From NCBI GenBank assembly GCA_004380135.1, contig QXCR01000033.1, positions 124,001 through 188,000 of the forward strand: DNA of 64,000 nucleotides, given 5' to 3'. The notes beneath the pieces were generated by a model. It had not been told where the DNA came from, did not search any database, and worked only from the letters and a program-made list of their open reading frames with translations. Shown here one piece after another: positions 33,435-44,852 of the stretch. The position numbers were made by a program, and so were the translations under genes. Positions within the stretch are counted from its first letter, which is position 1. Every line of letters begins with the position of its first letter. The stretch is from Stemphylium vesicarium (lineage: Eukaryota; Ascomycota; Dothideomycetes; Pleosporales; Pleosporaceae).

Positions 33435-34514
33435 ATGTACGCATCTCCGAGGCTTCTCACCAGCAAATTCTTCATTTCATTTTGCATTTTACTGATTGGC
33501 TTTCCGTCTCTCCTCTGGTATCATGGAACGTCGCGTGTCTTTTCTACACCATACTCGGGGTTACAGTGGAGACTGGTCCCGCAGTTCGTCGCTGATGGCG
33601 ACTCGAAGTGCTTACCGGACGTATCGCCTCAACTCATCGAAGCGGCTACAGCCAAGCGCGCGACATGTCGGAAGTATTCGCCTTTTGCCACTGGCAGAGC
33701 GCGCATCGCAACCGTCACTGCACAATTCGGTGACCCTAAAGAGCACTACCAGGTCGCGCTTCAAACACATCTTCTACATGCCTTGGTTCATGGCACAGAG
33801 GTCAGGGTGATGTGCGACCCCATCGTTGACGACCTGTGGAATAAGCCAGCTTTCATCTTAAACCTCCTCATGCGCGAGATGCTGAAGCCAGAGAAGGAAC
33901 GTCTCGAATGGATTCAGTGGGTAGACCGCGACACCCTCATCCTCGACCAATGCCATCCGATATCGAGCTTCCTCCCACCGGAGAAAGAGCGCTTTGGTTC
34001 ATGGCGGCACCGCGACCATAGTGACGAACCGCCTCACTTAAACACGACACACCTCCTCATGACCGAAGACTGGAATGGTCTGAATAACGGTGTCTTTCTG
34101 CTGCGCGTCAACAGTTGGGCGATCGAACTCTTCACTGCTATCCTCGCCTTCCGACACTACGAGCCCGACGTCGATCTTCCCTTCACCGAACAGTCCGCTA
34201 TGGACCAGGTCCTGCGTACCGATCACTTCAAAGACCAAGCGAGATATGTACCGCAGCACTGGTTCAATGCGTATCCAGACGGCAGCGCACAGACATTTGA
34301 GCAGCGGAAGGATGTAGAAGGACTACATGAACGCCATGCCAGACGCGGCGACTACTTGGTACATTTCGCAGGACTTGGAAAGAGGGATGAAGCCATCAAA
34401 GAGTGGACTGCGATGTTGAACGAGTCTGGAGATGTTTGGCAAGAGGGGAGGGTGCAGAGGGATACATCACAAGAGGTTGAGACTTTTTGGAAAGAATTGG
34501 GATATGGGAGGTGA
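33435..34514 (+). CDS. GT34 family glycosyltransferase (galactosyl/mannosyl-transferase type)
   Basis: This single exon encodes 359 residues. The protein is a type II Golgi-like membrane protein: a short N terminus, one hydrophobic anchor (residues about 9-28) and a lumenal catalytic domain. The GT34 pattern (Gma12/Mnn10) is visible. RIATVTAQFGDPKEHYQVALQTHLLHA opens the domain. The metal-binding DxD-type motif is WVDRDTLILD near residue 163. DWNGLNNGVFLLRVNSWA follows, then EQSAMDQVL and VPQHWFNAYP. Fungal relatives add alpha-galactose or alpha-1,6-mannose to cell-wall and secretory glycans. The exact linkage cannot be told from sequence. Confidence 0.9.
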   Translation: MYASPRLLTSKFFISFCILLIGFPSLLWYHGTSRVFSTPYSGLQWRLVPQFVADGDSKCLPDVSPQLIEAATAKRATCRKYSPFATGRARIATVTAQFGDPKEHYQVALQTHLLHALVHGTEVRVMCDPIVDDLWNKPAFILNLLMREMLKPEKERLEWIQWVDRDTLILDQCHPISSFLPPEKERFGSWRHRDHSDEPPHLNTTHLLMTEDWNGLNNGVFLLRVNSWAIELFTAILAFRHYEPDVDLPFTEQSAMDQVLRTDHFKDQARYVPQHWFNAYPDGSAQTFEQRKDVEGLHERHARRGDYLVHFAGLGKRDEAIKEWTAMLNESGDVWQEGRVQRDTSQEVETFWKELGYGR

Positions 34515-34750
34515 TTCGAAGAAAAAAGATACAGATGTCTTGCTTGTTGTCGTCGTTGGTATCATCGCAAAGAGGATACCGTGCCAACGCATTCAACGAG
34601 TCTCGCGCTAGGCTCGTCGGGAGCATATACGCGAAGTTCCCATTCTTTTGAAATAAAGAGAGTGCAAAGGCCTCTCGGGTACGTCGGATGGATAGGACAG
34701 AGATCTAGTCATATGTACCACTGCTCTGCCACACGTCTTTTAGCTTCTGA
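34515..34750. other. 3' flank of the GT34 gene
   Basis: No coding signal is seen between the GT34 stop and the left end of the inverted-repeat element. Confidence 0.45.
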
Positions 34751-34936
34751 TGCTAGAGAGGCTATCGTTCTTATCTCAAATGGTAAACTCCTCTGATATC
34801 ATCGCACCACTCTTTCGCGTGCACTTTAAGTTTGCTTCGTGACAAGCGTGGCGAGGAAAAAGCAAAACGATAGCTTCGCGTACGATTCGAGTCTCGCCTA
34901 ATACAATATATCGGGGGCCTAATAGCCTCTCTAGCA
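34751..34936. mobile_element. candidate MITE (186 bp, 15-bp terminal inverted repeats)
   Basis: TGCTAGAGAGGCTAT (34751..34765) is repeated in perfect inverse orientation as ATAGCCTCTCTAGCA (34922..34936). The 186-bp interval has no reading frame. An internal GCTATCGTT echo next to the left repeat recurs in inverse orientation near 34867. Size and structure fit a miniature inverted-repeat transposable element. I see no convincing target-site duplication, so the class is unknown. Only one copy lies in this window. Confidence 0.5.
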
Positions 34937-36464
34937 CACCACCACTGACGTCGAAAGCGAGATCCAAGACTGAGGTGAGTTTACTTTTGTTGGGAGTGCT
35001 GCATACCAGTAATTTGGACCATGCGGTGTTCCTGACACGTCTGAGCGTTCGAAACGAGCAGGGTCCACCGTATTTGCGATTGAATGGTTAGAAGCTGATT
35101 TCTGGCAAATTTGCATGCTTGTTTGCATGTGAGAATCGACTGGGACTGGGATGGGGCGCAGTGGCGGTGGAGACTGCGTTATTACGCGCACGCGTAGGGG
35201 AGCCTCATGGCTACATGACTCGTGCTGAGAAGTTCGCACGAGGATCGCGATCGCCACGCGCCAAGAGGTAACAGCGCTCTGGGTTGACCTTCTATTTACC
35301 GCGTTCTATCATCGAATTTCCAACAGCGACATTCTTGCGCTTATAAGGCGACGTGCTAATTTACGTGGAACACAGTCAGCTCATATGCTTCAAGACAAAA
35401 ACGGTCACGGCCGCGGCCCGCCCATTGGGGCAACGAATGGCGATGCCGTCTGGTCCGTGAACCTCCCCCAACATGTCACCCGCCCGGGCTAAGTGGCATC
35501 GCCATAGTTTCCCAGAGGTTTCGGACTTCCCGTTGCCAGGTCGCGACTGCATTTCCTCGAGTCACGGCTGCGGGATGACTGATATAAGCTGGTACGACTT
35601 TCATCCGCGAACTCGAGTGTTCCTGGTGTCTTGCCTTGTAACACATCTCTATCAGGAACCACCGACGTAGTGCCGAAGCCACTTTCCCATTTTGTTCCAT
35701 CAGCATTCGATTTACTCCAGCATTCGTTATTCAACCATACCACGTTTTATACCGCAAACTCTTTCCGGTCACCTTCCGACACTTGCCACATCAACTCGGC
35801 AATTGAATTGGAGGACTCGATCCTGGGTTGAGGCTGACAGACAAGTGCCCGGTCCAATCCACGCTATTGCCGGCCCCACAAGTGTCAAAGCTAGACGTCC
35901 GCCCTGGGTCCAAAGCGCAGATCATCGGAGGCGCACAGCTCCATGGAAATTGGCGCTTGCGACTCTTTGGGTGCTTAGCAGGTAGCTTTTGGGTCCGGGG
36001 GACCTGAATTTCTCAGCGATCTCTTCTTTGCCGGATCACTTCGACTCAGGACACTGCGCCAACACCCCAGACTCCCACAGCGACAGCCCACTACGATACC
36101 CCAGAGCGACACTCCCCCAAGCAACATCCCAGAGCGCCCGTCAATGAAATTCCTGGTGACCAGAGAAGCCCCGATATCACAGAATAATGCCGTTTGAATG
36201 CTGAGTTCACATTCGGCTTTCAAGAGATTGCGCACGGCTTGCTGACCGACCACTCGGTTCTCGACGTTTTGTGCCTCCAACCAACAATACCTTGCGGCTT
36301 CTATTTGCGACCCTGAGTCTGGTTGTACACGCTTTTTTCCAACAACTACTGATTGGTCTCGACCCAACGCCCAGAGCAACTTACGCCGCGACTACTCCTA
36401 GTTCGCTGGTCCGAACTCCAACGCCCGCGACAACTTCGGCGCTTTAGCCAACGCCATACCCATC
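34937..36464. other. 1.5-kb gene-free region before the rhodopsin-like gene
   Basis: Only short overlapping frames occur, on both strands. The region from 35270 onward is the likely upstream and leader region of the next gene. Nothing specific is recognised. Confidence 0.45.
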
Positions 36465-37719
36465 ATGCCAGACGTGCTACAGCCCGAGGCCGGAATATTC
36501 TACGGTGTATGTTGGATTGTTGTCATCGTCCGACTGATTTCACGGCGACTTCATCGTGGATCATGGAAGCTATTACAGTTAGATGATTACTTGATTCTTG
36601 TGGCGATGGTTTGTGGCCCATGTCGCTGAGCGAATGTAGATGCTGATTTTGGCCAGGCCACAGATACTGTGCTCATCGCCATCATGCATGAGATAACGAA
36701 AACAAGTAGCAATCTGATACCACCTGGCGACGACATCTCACAGTACTCCGAGGCTGAAGTCAAGACTCGTATATACGGGTCCAAGCTCGTCTTGGTAGTA
36801 GAACAGATGCAAATCCTCACGATCTGGCTGGTCAAGGCCTGCCTTCTCATCATGTACAACCGCATGACCCTTGTCTTGCCGCAACACAAGATTGTGGTCG
36901 GAACTTCCATCTATGTCGCTATATCATTTGTTGTCATGGAGGTATTGTATCTTGGTGTGTGGTGTAGGCCGTTCAACCAATACTGGGCAGTACCACCAAA
37001 TTCAAGTAAGCATACCGCAGGTACCCAAATGCAAGGTGCTTATCTATTTAGAACAATGCTCTGCAGCAACCAACCACCTCATCACCAACGCTGTCTTCAA
37101 CATATCCAGCGATCTCATCATACTGAGCATACCCATGCCACTGCTTTTCAAAGTACGCCTGCCGAGGAAGAACAAAATCATCCTATTCGTAATCTTCTGT
37201 ATTGGAGCTTTCACTATCGTTGCTGCCGCCCTTAACAAGTACTACTCGTTTACACACCCTTTTGGAAACGAGTGGACGATTTGGTACTTGCGCGAATCTT
37301 ACACAGCCATCCTATGCGCAAACCTTCCACTTACCTACCCCCTAATCCAACGCGTATTTGGACTTCGCAACTGGAGCTCCAATACCTACGAGGCCGAAAA
37401 CGCATACACCGTCTCCGTCGCCCAGCCGCAGCAGTCCACGCAACAACATACCCGCGCTTATTGGCCTGAACCCAGAGCAGAACAAATACCTAGAGGGTTC
37501 AGAGATATCTTCCGGCGCACAGAAAGTCAAGAAGACATGAACGGCGGTCTAGGGAAGCAAAGAGAGGACCACGATCCGCAATTCATCACAAGCGCGATTG
37601 AAATGGAGGAGAATCACCATTGTCAACGAGTGTCCAACCTGAGTGCTCCCGTCAGTTGGCGGACCTCTCAAAGTCAGGAAGATGGTACTAAGAGCCCTGA
37701 TCCATATCATGCTGTATGA
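36465..37719 (+). CDS. rhodopsin-like (PTH11-related) integral membrane protein
   Basis: Exons 36465..36608, 36657..37005 and 37052..37719 encode 386 residues; introns are 48 and 46 nt. About seven membrane segments are visible. The architecture and motifs match the fungal rhodopsin-domain family: an N-terminal LRRRLHRG-like loop, QLDDYLILVAM, WCRPFNQYW before the fourth helix, the conserved NSKQCS--TNHLITNAVFNISSDLIIL block, and PLIQRVFG after the last helix. The 110-residue cytoplasmic tail is Gln/Glu/Ser-rich. No CFEM domain is present, so it is not a classical Pth11 receptor. Ligand and signalling are unknown. The first donor, GTTTGT, is slightly unusual but the junction keeps frame. Confidence 0.88.
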
Positions 37720-38078
37720 ATGAATGCATGAAGTTTCAAGACCGAAAGTTGTTCCCTTTTGCGCCCACTCGCTGTTAACCACCTTTTCAGCTCGCGTCTG
37801 CCACGTTTACAGTATGATCACGAGCAAGCTGCGATTTATCAGAGCCTTTGCAATTACGGAGACCTCATCGGCCCGTCAATTCGATCGTCTCGTGTGTTCG
37901 TCATCGCGTCGCGCGTATCCTGGGAGCACCATGATGGATGTACCGCATTTGGAACGCGAGCCATCACGGTACACCGGTACTCACAAGACCCACGACATCG
38001 GAGTATTTTGTTGCTTAAATCCTCGCAGGATAGCCCTTCTCGTTTCATAGTAACTCGATACCTGCACACTCTACCACT
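37720..38078. other. spacer before the FAD-dependent protein gene
   Basis: This 359-bp stretch holds the promoter of the following gene. No coding signal is seen. Confidence 0.5.
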
Positions 38079-39851
38079 ATGCATATTCACGACGTTCTGA
38101 TTGTCGGTGCTGGACCAGCTGGTCTGGCGGTCGCAGCGCGGCTCCACGAGCAAACACCATCGGCGACCTTCACAGACGATGAACATCAGCGATACCACTG
38201 GATCAAGAAGCATGGCCAAAAGATGAACATCAAGAACTATCGAAAGAACAAGGATTCGTTACCTACGCCGCCTTCAACGCCAGGCAGCTCAAATTGTGGA
38301 TGCCCGCAGCGGCCGGAAGAAGCAATAGACATGCTAGTCCTCGATGCCGACGGAGCAGACTGGATGTCGAAATGGAAGCGACTCTTTAAAACATTCCACA
38401 TCGACTACCTCCGAAGCCCCATGTTCTTCCACGTTGATCCCGCCGATCGAGACGCGCTGCTCGGCTACACATACGAGAAGGAAAGAGAGAAGGATATACA
38501 AGCTCTACCCGGCGTTGCAGGCAAGGAAATCAGCAAGCACAAGAAAAAGAAGAAGCTCAAGCAAGGAAGGTTCTTGGGCGGGGCACCGGACGTTGACGAG
38601 AGAGATCGCAAAGACTATTTCGTGCCTCGAACAGATTTATTCGATGCGCACTGCGATGAAGTCATCCGGCGGTATCGACTGGGCAAAGACATGCTCCGAC
38701 AAGAAAGTGTGGCGGATATCGAATACGATGAGACCTCGAAGTTTGCAGATGCCGAGCACGATAGTGTCATCTCAGACGACGGTTCAGACGACGATAGAAA
38801 GATATTCCGCGTAGTGACCAATCAAGGTGTACGATATGCACACCTCGTCATTCTCGCAGTCGGGGCTGGAAATGCTCCATCCATACCTCAAGTGCCTGGC
38901 CTCCCAAGTACCCGCCCACACGAAGGTTTCACGCATGCGATGCAGATCAAGCAGTTCCCTGCGCCCCACGTAACAGCCAAGATCAAGGCTCGTCAAAACA
39001 CCAACATGCTCATTATAGGCGGAGGCCTAACGAGCGTCCAACTAGCGGATCTAGCACTCAAGCGCGGTGTAAGCAAAGTGTGGATGCTTATGCGCGGACC
39101 ACTCAAGGTGAAACACTTCGACGTAGACCTGGAGTGGGTAGGCAAGTTCCGAAACTTTAAACAAGCGGCGTTCTGGACCGCGGACACCGACGAAGGTACG
39201 TCTGTGTTACAAGCACCAAGAATGAAGACGAGGACATGCAAAAAAGCTGACGTGTACATTTCCACAGAGCGATGGGAAATGATGGTCGAAGCCCGTAATG
39301 GCGGTAGCATGACACCTCGTTACCGCAAGATCCTCGACGCACACGTCGCCCATGGCAAGATTGCTCTACACACGCACACCACCCTGCAATCAATGTCCTG
39401 GGACTCTTTGTCAAAGACATGGGCATGCGAGACTTCTTCGTCCTCGGAAGTCAAGCTTCCACCGCTCGATTACATCGTCTTTGCCACGGGCATCCAATCC
39501 GACATCCGCACCATCCCCTTTCTCCAAACGATCCAGAAACAGCATCCGATCAAGTATGTTGGCGGTCTACCTTGTCTAAACGAAGACCTCATGTGGAACG
39601 ACGATGTGCCGTTGTTCGTTACGGGGAGGCTTGCGGGGCTTAGGTTGGGGCCTGGGGCGCCGAATCTGGTGGGTGCGAGAGTGGGCGCGGAGCGGATTGC
39701 GTGGAATGTGGATGATGCGTTGAAGAGGTTGGGGAGGAAGGGGAGTGTGGTGCAGGATGGGGAGACGAGTGAGAGTGGGGATGAGAGAATGGAGGCGTAT
39801 GCTACGGCGAGGGATAATCGGTTTGGGAGCTTGGTGGAGATGGGTGGGTGA
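38079..39851 (+). CDS. FAD-dependent monooxygenase-like protein (L-lysine/L-ornithine N-oxygenase-type fold)
   Basis: This single exon encodes 590 residues. The FAD-binding Rossmann motif VGAGPAGLAVAARL lies at residues 9-22. A second dinucleotide motif, IIGGGLTSVQLADLAL, near residue 311 fits the NAD(P)H site of N-hydroxylating monooxygenases. ATGIQSDIRTIPFL near residue 470 is the conserved Ala-Thr-Gly end of such folds. A Lys-rich insertion (SKHKKKKKLKQGRF) and an acidic insertion lie between the motifs. No siderophore NRPS or transporter gene is near, so a siderophore role is not supported. A relation to OSGIN-type flavoproteins is equally possible. Substrate unknown. Confidence 0.8.
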   Translation: MHIHDVLIVGAGPAGLAVAARLHEQTPSATFTDDEHQRYHWIKKHGQKMNIKNYRKNKDSLPTPPSTPGSSNCGCPQRPEEAIDMLVLDADGADWMSKWKRLFKTFHIDYLRSPMFFHVDPADRDALLGYTYEKEREKDIQALPGVAGKEISKHKKKKKLKQGRFLGGAPDVDERDRKDYFVPRTDLFDAHCDEVIRRYRLGKDMLRQESVADIEYDETSKFADAEHDSVISDDGSDDDRKIFRVVTNQGVRYAHLVILAVGAGNAPSIPQVPGLPSTRPHEGFTHAMQIKQFPAPHVTAKIKARQNTNMLIIGGGLTSVQLADLALKRGVSKVWMLMRGPLKVKHFDVDLEWVGKFRNFKQAAFWTADTDEGTSVLQAPRMKTRTCKKADVYISTERWEMMVEARNGGSMTPRYRKILDAHVAHGKIALHTHTTLQSMSWDSLSKTWACETSSSSEVKLPPLDYIVFATGIQSDIRTIPFLQTIQKQHPIKYVGGLPCLNEDLMWNDDVPLFVTGRLAGLRLGPGAPNLVGARVGAERIAWNVDDALKRLGRKGSVVQDGETSESGDERMEAYATARDNRFGSLVEMGG

Positions 39852-40435
39852 TGGTGAGTGTTGGAGTATGTGTGTTGCATCCGCGTCCTCACCTTGGAAA
39901 TAATGCAATAGTGTCTGCTTCCTCCGATGGAGATGAAAGAGAACTAGGTGTTGAACATCTTTTGATGAGGCATGTATCGCAGCCTTTGGGAAGTTGTACG
40001 TCATCGTGATGAATGTGCGAGTTGCGAAGACCTACAAACGGTGAATCTAATACATGAAATACCCAGCACTCATCCTTGATATGCCGATGTTTTGTCTAAC
40101 TTCTTCATGCTCGAGTATTTCAGTGCCTAGGTCAATGTACTTTATCTGAGGACCAATTTAAAGGCTTCTGGTGGCATCAATCAACGACGAATGCATTTCC
40201 TAAGTTCGCGCAAGCACCAGCATGACCAAGGTCAAAAACAACCTTCCCAGCCGTTGTCGCGCCTCGGGAAATATCGCTTTCGCGTTGCCGCTGACGAGGC
40301 AATGCGGAACCGATAAGCCCTAGACTCGGCTATCGCTCGGCTGACAGGCTACCTGCAACTCTCCTACCACCAAATACCATCGCAACATCATCTATATATC
40401 CTATCTTCCCTATTCACAAATGGTTTCAGGCGGCA
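39852..40435. other. spacer upstream of the mitochondrial carrier gene
   Basis: This stretch holds the carrier promoter; a CTATATAT run lies near 40392. An earlier ATG at 40420 is discussed under the carrier. Confidence 0.5.
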
Positions 40436-41577
40436 ATGCAAGTGTCCCGATAAAGCGACATGAATCAATTGCTAATTGAGTCAGGACGAAAATATACCCG
40501 CGGTAGTCTCCCTGACGGCCGGCGGTGTTGCTGGCGGTGTAGAAGGGTTTCTTTCGGTACGTTCCGAAAGGGGCATGCCGCGTTGTTGTCGCGTGACTTA
40601 TGTCGTCGCAGTATCCTTTGGAATTTGCGAAGACGCGCGTGCAATTGAGGGCTGAGAGGGGTGTACCGACACCGCGGAACCCATTCCTTGTTGTGACCCA
40701 AGTGTACCAGCAAGAAGGTATCAGGGCGCTCTATAAGGGTTGCGGTGCGTTAGTTTTTGTGAGTCTACCTCTTTTCGAATCTATGCGTTTAGCCTCTGGC
40801 GAAGTTTTGTTCTTTTAAGCGGGTATCTCATCCTGTGTGTGATTGGGTATACTTGCTCAAAAGTTGCCGGTACCTGCACGCACGCTTGGAGCATCGAGAC
40901 CAACATAAAACCAGGGTTCAGTCGGGAAAGATGGTGTCAGGTTCCTCTTTTTCGACCAGATAAAGACTTCATTCGCCGACCCAGAGACCGGCACCCTCTC
41001 CCCTTTGCGCAATCTACTCGCGGGTATGACGGCGGGAGTAGTCGCATCGATCACCGCAGTTACGCCCACCGAGCGCATCAAGACCGCACTCATAGATGAT
41101 GCTAGGAACGAAAAGCGCTTTCGCTCGGGTCTCCACGCTACTGCCACGATCTGGAGGGAAGACGGCATTCTAGGTCTCTACCGTGGATTCGCTGGTACCA
41201 CGCTCAAGCAAGCTTCCGCCACTGCTTTTCGAATGGGCACGTACAACATCCTCAAGGACTTTGAAAAGACGAAGAATATTGAACAAAACACTGCTGTTAA
41301 CTTCGCGAATGGATCGGTGGCAGGTGTTGTCACTACGCTTTCGACGCAGCCCTTTGACGTCATCAAGACGCGGTCGCAGAGCGCAAAGGGAACGACGACT
41401 GCAGAAGCCATCAAGAGTGTTTTGCTAGATTACGGTATTCGCGGATTCTGGAAGGGTACAACGATGCGGCTAGGACGCACGGTGTTCAGTGGTGGTATAT
41501 TGTTCACGAGCTATGAGGCTGCTGTTAAGATCATCTTGCCGTTGTATCCTGGGACTAGACAGGCTGAAGCTGTGTAG
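40436..41577 (+). CDS. ctp1: mitochondrial tricarboxylate (citrate) carrier, Ctp1-like
   Basis: Exons 40485..40556, 40612..40758 and 40915..41577 are secure, and a tiny first exon (40436..40441, ATGCAA) is the best fit, giving 295 residues. It is a three-repeat mitochondrial carrier with the signature P-x-[DE]-x-x-[KR] in each repeat: YPLEFAKTR, TPTERIKT and QPFDVIKTR. The GVRFLFFD and ATAFRMGTYN blocks point to the tricarboxylate branch, which exchanges citrate across the inner membrane. The third intron is long (156 nt); its acceptor at 40914 yields GALVFGSVGKDGVRF. The start is uncertain. The ATG at 40420 would need a GTTTCA or GTCCCG donor; ATG 40436 uses GTGTCC with a good branch site (GCTAAT). 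All three keep the frame. Confidence 0.88.
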
Positions 41578-41625
41578 ACTAATAACACTATCCTAAATAT
41601 GACTGCGCTTGCATATATTGTGCTA

Positions 41626-44600
41626 TCAAGCCTTTCCATCGTACTCGTCGATGACGCTGACAGGCTTCACGAACTTACCCAGCGGCTTGTATTCCAGATG
41701 GTCCAACCCAAATGCTTTTGGTCCTCCAATCTGAATTCCCTTTGCACTCGTCCAGCGCTCGCTTGCCGTGATTCCGATGACCGAGACAAGCAATCCATAC
41801 CTATATTCGGGCGTCCCAATTGCCTCGCCGTTCTGCGCATCGATGACAGCAATGAGATCGGGGACAATGGCCAGTACATCTTCGTTCTTTTCCTTTCCAG
41901 TCTCGCTCTCACCGCTCTCCGGTATACGTATCGCGGCGATATTTTCGTTCTTGAAAGGTATCTTGATTTTGCCCTGGTACTCAGCGCCTGTACCTTCGAC
42001 AATCACCTCGCCGTACACGTGGCCCATGTACAGCTTGCGCTCCACGCCAACAATCTTGCCCTTGAAGAGGACGTGTCCCGTCTCGGCACCACCCACTGCA
42101 TCGATGATAAACTGAGCGACATCATCAATCCTATTTTCCTTGCGCGCTCTTGCCACCTCCCGACCTATCCGCCATGACAGCGAAATCGTGTGCTCGACGG
42201 CCCATCGCCTTGTCTCCGCACCCGTTACTGGCGCGTCTGCTGTCCCAACAGCACTACCCATCTGGCTCAGTGCTGCTCTGATGACTTGTTCAACTTTGAG
42301 ATCGCTCTTTGCGGTGGGCATGTACAATGTGTTGCCGTTGCCATCTGCCACCGCTACTGGTGCGAAAATTATCTCTCGCTCACCAAACACGACGGGTGTT
42401 GTCTGCCATTTCGTTGGGTATGCACGACCCATCCAGTCGCCATCTATGCATGGCACGTTCATGTTGCTCGATGCACCCAGAACAAGACCTTGCAGTCCGT
42501 TTGAGCCGCCGATCTCGAGAGGTATGATATGTGTCGCGTAGCCTCCTTTGGTAAGCTCGTAGAGATGGTTTTGTGCGTCCATCATTCTGCAATGTCGTTA
42601 GACAATTTACCCGGCAGCACGAACGCACGACTTACTCATCGGCACATAGCTTCTCAATACCAACTGTTGGGCTTCCTGCTCCGCCTCCGCTGCCTACTCG
42701 TGCGTCGTCTTTCAGATCATCTGGGCTGACAACTCGAACTGTGCCGCCCGATCGGAGTATACCGCGGACCCGAAGCATGGTTGAGTATGGGGAGCCTCCT
42801 CCGCCGGTACCCAGTATGTAGCATCCGATTGTTATCCAGTCCAGATCGGTTTCGGATATCCACCACTCACGGTTGCTGACCTTGGGCCTATAGGCAGAAA
42901 TATCGACAGTGGATACTGCATCAACCTCATTCGCATTTTCTTCGCTCGAAGGTGCGGCGGTGGCTTCAGCTGGATTGTCCTGACCGGGTTCTACCACTTC
43001 TCCGTCTTTCGTTACATTCAAGTTCACAAAGTCACTTGCTCGTGAGAAGTCGAAGTCGCCGGCAGCTCTCACCATGAACCGTGTCTTGTTAGCGACATAT
43101 TGCAGAGGGAGATCCTCCACCTCAACAATTGCAACTGTACTCGCTAATGCGCCCGCCTCAATTGTCTTTTGCCTAGCCTCCTCGCATATCTCAGCTAGCA
43201 GCTCTTTTTGCGTCTGCTTCTCGGTCGACTTGACTGTGTCGATGACAGCGCTGACACGTGCCATTGCGGCACCGATTGCGTTCGCTACGCCAGACCACTG
43301 AGGCTTGATGACGCGGCTCGCGCCTTTCAGCTCGTCTGGTGCTATGACTGCACCTCCGCCAACCAGAAGAACGGGGAGATCTTCGGGCGAGGTTTTCATC
43401 GTGTCTATGATGCTTTCAAGCATACGTTTCGTCTCGGTTTTGAAGGCCTCCAGGTCTTCACTTCGGAGCTTTCCTCGCACCTTGTCGGGCTTACCTATAG
43501 CAAGGGAAGAGGAAGCCGCAACAGTATAATCGGTAGCTGTCGCGACGTCACCACCGAATACGAGTGCCTTCTCGGGCAGTTTGTAGCCTACAGACTCTGG
43601 CCCAACTCTCATTTGCCCTTCGACTATTCTCACTAAGCTGCCACCTCCTAGTCCTATGCTCTTCACATCGGGGTATGAAAAGTTCATTCTTACACCAGAC
43701 AACTCTGAGTACGCAGCTTGCTGCCTCGGAAAGCCGTTCGCGAGCAACAGACCCACGTCCGTAGTAGTTCCACCAACGTCAATGACCATCATCGCATCAC
43801 CCTTCTCTTGCTTCCCAACGAGGAACGCAGCGCCACGCATACTGTTCGTCGGACCGGAAGAAAACGTGCGGATTGGCAGTCGACTTGCTGCTTCACCACT
43901 CAGAATCGTACCATCGTTCTGAGTGATGAACACTGGGCAGTCGAGCCCAAGTTTCTTGATCGGTGTTTGGAACGATGCAATCGTCTTCCTAGCAAAGGAC
44001 AAAATCGAAGCGTTGAGTATAGCCGCATTCTCACGTTCGAGGAAACCAAGATTTGCCACCGTCTTACTGAGAACGATGTCCACTTTCTCTCCTAGCTCGC
44101 GTTTGATGATGTCTGCAGTCCGCTCTTCCTGCTTCTCGACTGTGTCAATTGGACTGAAGACACCATTCACAACGACGCTCTTGATGCCCTTTTCCTTGAT
44201 AATCCTGCACTGTTCCTCAATCTCTTGCTCTTCAATGTCGGAGATCAAACTGCCATCTACTTCCAGACCTCCCTTGATGAGCGCATAGTGGCCGAGTATG
44301 ATCGTGCGGAGGGATGCAGGCCAATCGACACATGGTGGCGCATGCTTGCTGAATGGACCAGAAAGACGAATAACGGCGACCTGTGAAAGGCGTGTTCGGT
44401 CTCGAGTGACTACTGCATTCACAAAGTGGGTAGTCCCTATCGTCACGCTGGCTACGGAAGCTGGGTCCACGGAGGCGGATTTGAACATGGTGCTGATGGC
44501 GTTGGCGATGCCATGGCTTGGATCGGTTGTAGTTGGCGCTTTGTGCCTGAATGTTCGTGTAAGCCTTCATGTCCTTATGCACAATAGAGATCAGTTGTAG

Positions 44601-44852
44601 TTATCAATCAAGCGTGCATCGGGTCGGTAGGGGGCTAGGCGACGAAGTTTGTTCACAAGCGCCGTAGCAAGAGAGCCCTACCAAGCAACAATTCCCCGCC
44701 CTTCCTCATCTGACCTCGTAGGATCAATGATGATTCCATCTGTGTTCGTACTACGGCCATGAATTAGTTTCGGGATTCAGATGTGTCGTTTGGTCTGCTT
44801 AAGCATACCCGCCAACATCAACACCTATCCGTAGATTTTTCGCCGGAGACAT
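41626..44852 (-). CDS. HyuA-type hydantoinase/oxoprolinase fused to DUF917
   Basis: Exons 44852..44809, 44750..44682, 44546..42636 and 42586..41626 encode 994 residues; introns are 58, 135 and 49 nt. The spliced N terminus RIGVDVGGTNTDGIII is the first phosphate motif of the HyuA (N-methylhydantoinase A/oxoprolinase) actin-like fold. The second, MMVIDVGGTTTDVGLL, lies near residue 285. IGLGGGSLVRI follows. From about residue 597 (WWISETDLDWITIGCYILGTGGGGSPY) the DUF917 / S-methyl-thiohydantoin-desulfurase-type domain begins and runs to the end. Such proteins are ATP-dependent or metal-dependent hydrolases of hydantoins, oxoprolines or related rings. The exact substrate is unknown. The gene is divergent from an NCS1 permease, which supports a role with an imported ring compound. 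Confidence 0.92.
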
